A DNA stretch of 64,000 bases, from the NCBI GenBank assembly GCA_902795275.1, contig CADBKQ010000020.1:362-64361 (forward strand), given 5' to 3'. The position numbers were made by a program, and so were the translations under genes. The stretch's first letter is position 1, and each line of letters opens with the position of its first letter. This DNA is from an uncultured Eubacteriales bacterium (GTDB taxonomy: Bacteria > Bacillota > Clostridia > Christensenellales > Aristaeellaceae). The notes beneath the pieces are model-generated. The model saw nothing but the letters and a program-made list of their open reading frames with translations, made no database searches and had not been told where the DNA came from. This document shows positions 61,477 to 64,000 of the stretch, in pieces.

Positions 61477-62157
61477 TCATGGAATGGCAAAATTCAGCGC
61501 GTCGCTCATCTCCGGAACCTGCACGTAGGATTGGGGAACTTCCCCCACAATGATGGATTCCGCGATCAGCACCTGGCTGCCCAGCGAAACCTGCCGTGCC
61601 CCGCTGGGAATGACCAGCCGGACGGTGGTGCGAAGCGAAAGATAGATTTTGTGCCGGGTCTGGTTGATGCCCGCGGACTCGAATTCCGTGGAAAACGCCG
61701 CGGAAACGGCGCTGACCGGCACGATATGCACCCGGATCCTCGGCCCCAGCGCCGACAGGAAGGGCACGCCCAGGGCGGCGCCCAGCGGAATGGCGATGCT
61801 CTGCGCTTCGGCGCTTTCCAGCTTGGACTGGGCTTCCAGCGCGGTCACGGTGGCCAGCTCGTTCATGCGCACCGCGTTCGCCTGGAGCATGGTCACGCGG
61901 CCTTCCCGGTCTGTCTGCACCGTCATCATATCTTCATAAGTTACGGCTTCTTCCATCACGTCGCGCACCGCTTCGTGAATGTATTCCACCGCCATCGCTT
62001 CAGCCCGCGCGTAGGCCATGTCCAGAATTACCGATTCCAGGTTTCTTTCAAGCAGCAGCAGGATCAGCGCCGTCAGCAGCGCGGCCAGCACGGCCCGGCG
62101 GACCCAGCGCTTCAATATCCCGGACTTCCCGTTTGATGTTCCGCACTTCAACCGCAT
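61477..62157 (-). CDS. yunB: sporulation protein YunB
   Basis: A 226-residue protein of the YunB family, membrane-associated and linked to sporulation in Bacillus. It has one N-terminal membrane helix (~22-38). The family core is ARAEAMAVEYIHEAVRDVMEE and the later DREGRVTMLQANAVRMNELAT, followed by LGAALGVPFLSALGPRIRVHIVPV. Its presence supports an endospore-forming lineage. GGGGAGGGGG precedes the ATG. It is upstream of the CARDB-like gene on the same strand, with a separate promoter for the latter. Confidence 0.9.
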   Translation of the reverse strand: MRLKCGTSNGKSGILKRWVRRAVLAALLTALILLLLERNLESVILDMAYARAEAMAVEYIHEAVRDVMEEAVTYEDMMTVQTDREGRVTMLQANAVRMNELATVTALEAQSKLESAEAQSIAIPLGAALGVPFLSALGPRIRVHIVPVSAVSAAFSTEFESAGINQTRHKIYLSLRTTVRLVIPSGARQVSLGSQVLIAESIIVGEVPQSYVQVPEMSDALNFAIP

Positions 62158-62548
62158 TTTTCCCCCTCCCCCGGAATACAGCGTATGCCGGAAAGGGAAG
62201 ACTTTTGCCGCGAGAAATGTTAAAATAATTCATTTTAATGTTACAATTTCTTAATAACTTTTTCACAATTATGTAAAATGTGAAAAAAAACAGGATAAAT
62301 ACTTGTAAATATTTTTTCAGAATAGTTGATTTTTCCTTTACGATATGGTATATTCTTTATGAAGAAGAACAGCGAATGATTCCTTCCGATCCAAGCAGCC
62401 TGCATAGCTCATCCGGGTGGCTCAAGCCCGGGAACAGCCCCAGGTTTTGTCCCTCTTCACGGAGAAAGGGAGGAAGATGCTTCTTCACCATCATTACAGC
62501 GGCTGCCGCGGAAAAGGGCGCACTGTAAAAATCAAGGAGGAAGAGGAA
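62158..62548. other. AT-rich divergent region and leader of the cysteine-repeat protein gene
   Basis: A 390-base gap. The left half is AT-rich. A promoter is at 62326-62354, then a leader of about 190 bases precedes the gene at 62549. The leader contains pairing segments such as CCCGGGAACAGCCCCAGG and CCCTCTTCACGGAGAAAGGGAGG. I do not recognise a known riboswitch. Confidence 0.5.
62326..62354 (+). promoter_or_regulatory. promoter of the cysteine-repeat protein gene
   Basis: TTGATT (62326-62331), 17-base spacer, TATATT (62349-62354). Confidence 0.7.
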
Positions 62549-63859
62549 ATGTTTAAGACCGTAAGATTTGCAAAAGTTGCGTTCTTTGCGGCATGTCTGG
62601 CTCTTGCGCTGTGCCTGACGGCGGCGGGCCTGGCTTCTGAAACGCACATTGATGCCTGCACCTGGGTTTATTTAAGAGATGAGCCCGCCACGTGCGTAAA
62701 AGGCGCGGTCAGGATCTACCAGTGCTCGGTGTGCGGCCGTACGATGGAAGAAGCCATGGGCGAACCCGATTTGAACAACCATGCCTGGGGCGAATGGATC
62801 GTGGATAACCAGGCCACCTGCACCACAGCTGGTGAGCGGCATCGTCAGTGCGTTCGCAGCGTCCACCATAAACAGAAGGAAGTCATCCCCGCCCTGGGCC
62901 ACGACCTGAAAGAGCGCATCAAGGTGCCTGCCACCTGCACCAGCACCGGCCTGAAAGAACAATACTGCGCCCGCTGCGGCTTGGTGATTGACACCCAGGT
63001 GATTCCCCAGGGCGACCATGTGTGGGGTCCCTGGACCGTTATAAAAGAGCCCACCTGCACCGAAGCCGGCGAGCAGACCCATACCTGCACCGTTTGCGGC
63101 ACGAAGCAGAACGCTGTGTATGGCAATGCGCTGGGCCATCTCTGGGGACAGTGGCAGGTCATCAAAGCCGCTACCTGCGAAACCTCCGGCAGCCGCACCC
63201 GCGTGTGCCAGCGCAATGCGGCCCATGTGGAGAACGAGGTCATTCCCGCTCCCGGTCATAAGTGGACCGACTGGAAGGTCATCAAGCAGCCCACTTTCTG
63301 GGAGCAAGGGCAAAGAGAGCGCCATTGCACCGTTTGCGGTTTGTCGCAGACCGAAAACCTTGATACCGAACGCTGGAACGCTACCGTGTGTTCGTTCGGC
63401 CCGGAACTGCGCAGCAGCAACCTTTATCCGAACAGCACCGACAAATGGTACATGTTCACGCCCTTCGATGCTTCTATGAACGGCGTCCAAACCTATGATC
63501 TGATCGCCAGCGAAAAGATCATCGTGGGCCAGGTTACGCTGACCATCCGCGACGGGTTCCTCACTGTGGATTACACGCTGAAGTATCCCAACCAGATCCA
63601 GATTACCCTCGAATTCTTCACGGTGCTTGGACGCATCGGCGAACTGAACTCCTACGAGCCCGAAGGACTGATGCAGTTGAAGATCAACCGGAACCAGCCC
63701 ATCAACCTGAATGAGCAGTTCCCCGGTGATACCCACCTCGTGCTGTACTTCTGCAGCCGCTGCAGCGTGGTCAATCGTCCCTATCAATACGCTATGCTGA
63801 ACATCAAAGATTCGATTCATCAGAGCCAGCTGAGCCAGATGATGATGCTGATGGACTGA
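62549..63859 (+). CDS. secreted cysteine-rich repeat protein
   Basis: The 436-residue product has a signal peptide (~1-29, ending near LASETH). From ~35 to 270 there are five repeats of ~45 residues: a tryptophan part (GHLWGQWQVIKAATCETSG), then C-x2-C and a valine/proline end (VIPALGH). Such repeats are common in extracellular proteins of Clostridia and probably bind a metal or fold around paired cysteines. Beyond ~290 is a different beta-rich domain without cysteines, except CSRCS. AAGGAGG lies 8 bases before the ATG. A 190-base leader and a hairpin terminator bracket it. No enzyme motif is seen. Confidence 0.82.
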   Translation: MFKTVRFAKVAFFAACLALALCLTAAGLASETHIDACTWVYLRDEPATCVKGAVRIYQCSVCGRTMEEAMGEPDLNNHAWGEWIVDNQATCTTAGERHRQCVRSVHHKQKEVIPALGHDLKERIKVPATCTSTGLKEQYCARCGLVIDTQVIPQGDHVWGPWTVIKEPTCTEAGEQTHTCTVCGTKQNAVYGNALGHLWGQWQVIKAATCETSGSRTRVCQRNAAHVENEVIPAPGHKWTDWKVIKQPTFWEQGQRERHCTVCGLSQTENLDTERWNATVCSFGPELRSSNLYPNSTDKWYMFTPFDASMNGVQTYDLIASEKIIVGQVTLTIRDGFLTVDYTLKYPNQIQITLEFFTVLGRIGELNSYEPEGLMQLKINRNQPINLNEQFPGDTHLVLYFCSRCSVVNRPYQYAMLNIKDSIHQSQLSQMMMLMD

Positions 63860-63879
63860 TTCCTCAACCGATCCTTTCG

Positions 63880-63909
63880 GGACTGCCTCGCAATGAGGCA
63901 GTCCTTTTT
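63880..63909 (+). terminator. terminator of the cysteine-repeat gene
   Basis: A 10-bp stem, GGACTGCCTC with GAGGCAGTCC, and a 5-base loop, followed by TTTTT. Confidence 0.9.
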
Positions 63910-64000
63910 GCGTACAAAAAACCGATTATCCTGACAATTGTATACGGGCATAGGGAGCAGGCGGAAGCACGGCTGCGCAATGGTACCACGCCGGTCCAGG

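Noticed and set aside
63960..64000. A T-box-like sequence at the window edge (ATGGTACCACG)
   Set aside because: Only 90 bases follow the last terminator, too few for Stem I, and no downstream gene is visible. It could be the end of a short leader, but it cannot be supported.

Overview
The window reads as a chromosome segment of a fairly GC-rich Firmicute of the class Clostridia, most likely an anaerobic gut or rumen bacterium. The evidence is the darA-holB-ricT cluster, a sporulation-type YunB protein, a T-box leader, AGGAGG ribosome-binding sites on nearly every gene, a rubrerythrin, a UPF-type PII module, and several carbohydrate ABC importers beside glycoside hydrolases (GH2, GH51). I cannot name the genus from sequence alone.

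Layout. 1-2.1 kb: tRNA-Asn, a GNAT acetyltransferase and a serine hydrolase. 2.5-9.4 kb: a five-gene run from one strong promoter, with the c-di-AMP receptor darA, holB, ricT, a secreted PIG-L deacetylase and a very large secreted Sel1-repeat protein with zinc ribbons. 9.6-14.5 kb: ROK sugar kinase, a coiled-coil protein, rubrerythrin, GNAT, a left-handed beta-helix acyltransferase-like protein and glmM. 14.9-23.4 kb: class A PBP, then ybaB-recR-tdk on the other strand, a 5'-nucleotidase and a fused MacB/FtsX-type ABC protein. 23.4-31.7 kb: two ABC importers running divergently, one FbpABC-like and one MalFG-like, the latter with an oddly extended permease. 31.8-35.4 kb: UPF0104 membrane protein, a double-DUF1538 membrane protein and a tandem PII-like regulator. 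35.4-40.3 kb: a cysteine peptidase-like protein, a GH2 enzyme and a DUF3237 protein. 40.7-43.9 kb: a nuclease-SNF2 helicase fusion and a RelE/ParE-type toxin-antitoxin pair. 43.9-47.0 kb: a T-box leader (probable tyrosine specifier), an aminotransferase and tyrS. 47.1-53.4 kb: small genes and a UgpABCE-like importer. 53.5-59.1 kb: rpiB, ybaK, a YghZ-type aldo/keto reductase, GH51 arabinofuranosidase, a DUF6171-like protein and murG. 59.3-63.9 kb: a CARDB-like membrane protein, yunB and a secreted cysteine-repeat protein.

How the genes work together. Sugar import (three transporters), hydrolysis (GH2, GH51) and entry into metabolism (ROK kinase, rpiB, YghZ-type reductase) form one theme. Cell-wall supply (glmM, beta-helix protein, class A PBP, murG) forms another. 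DarA and RicT are signalling proteins in a DNA-replication operon, and the DUF1538 plus double-PII pair looks like a nucleotide-regulated transporter.

The most unusual signal is non-coding. Four sequence-unrelated families of hairpins have arms built from 7-base tandem units. In seven of the eight paired or single-arm sites flanking a gene end, an arm begins at or within a few bases of a stop codon. Two further palindrome families (one bounded by GTCAT/ATGAC, one a GGGGGAAACC hairpin with a conserved tail) are also dispersed through the window, and one copy lies in frame inside the nuclease-helicase gene.
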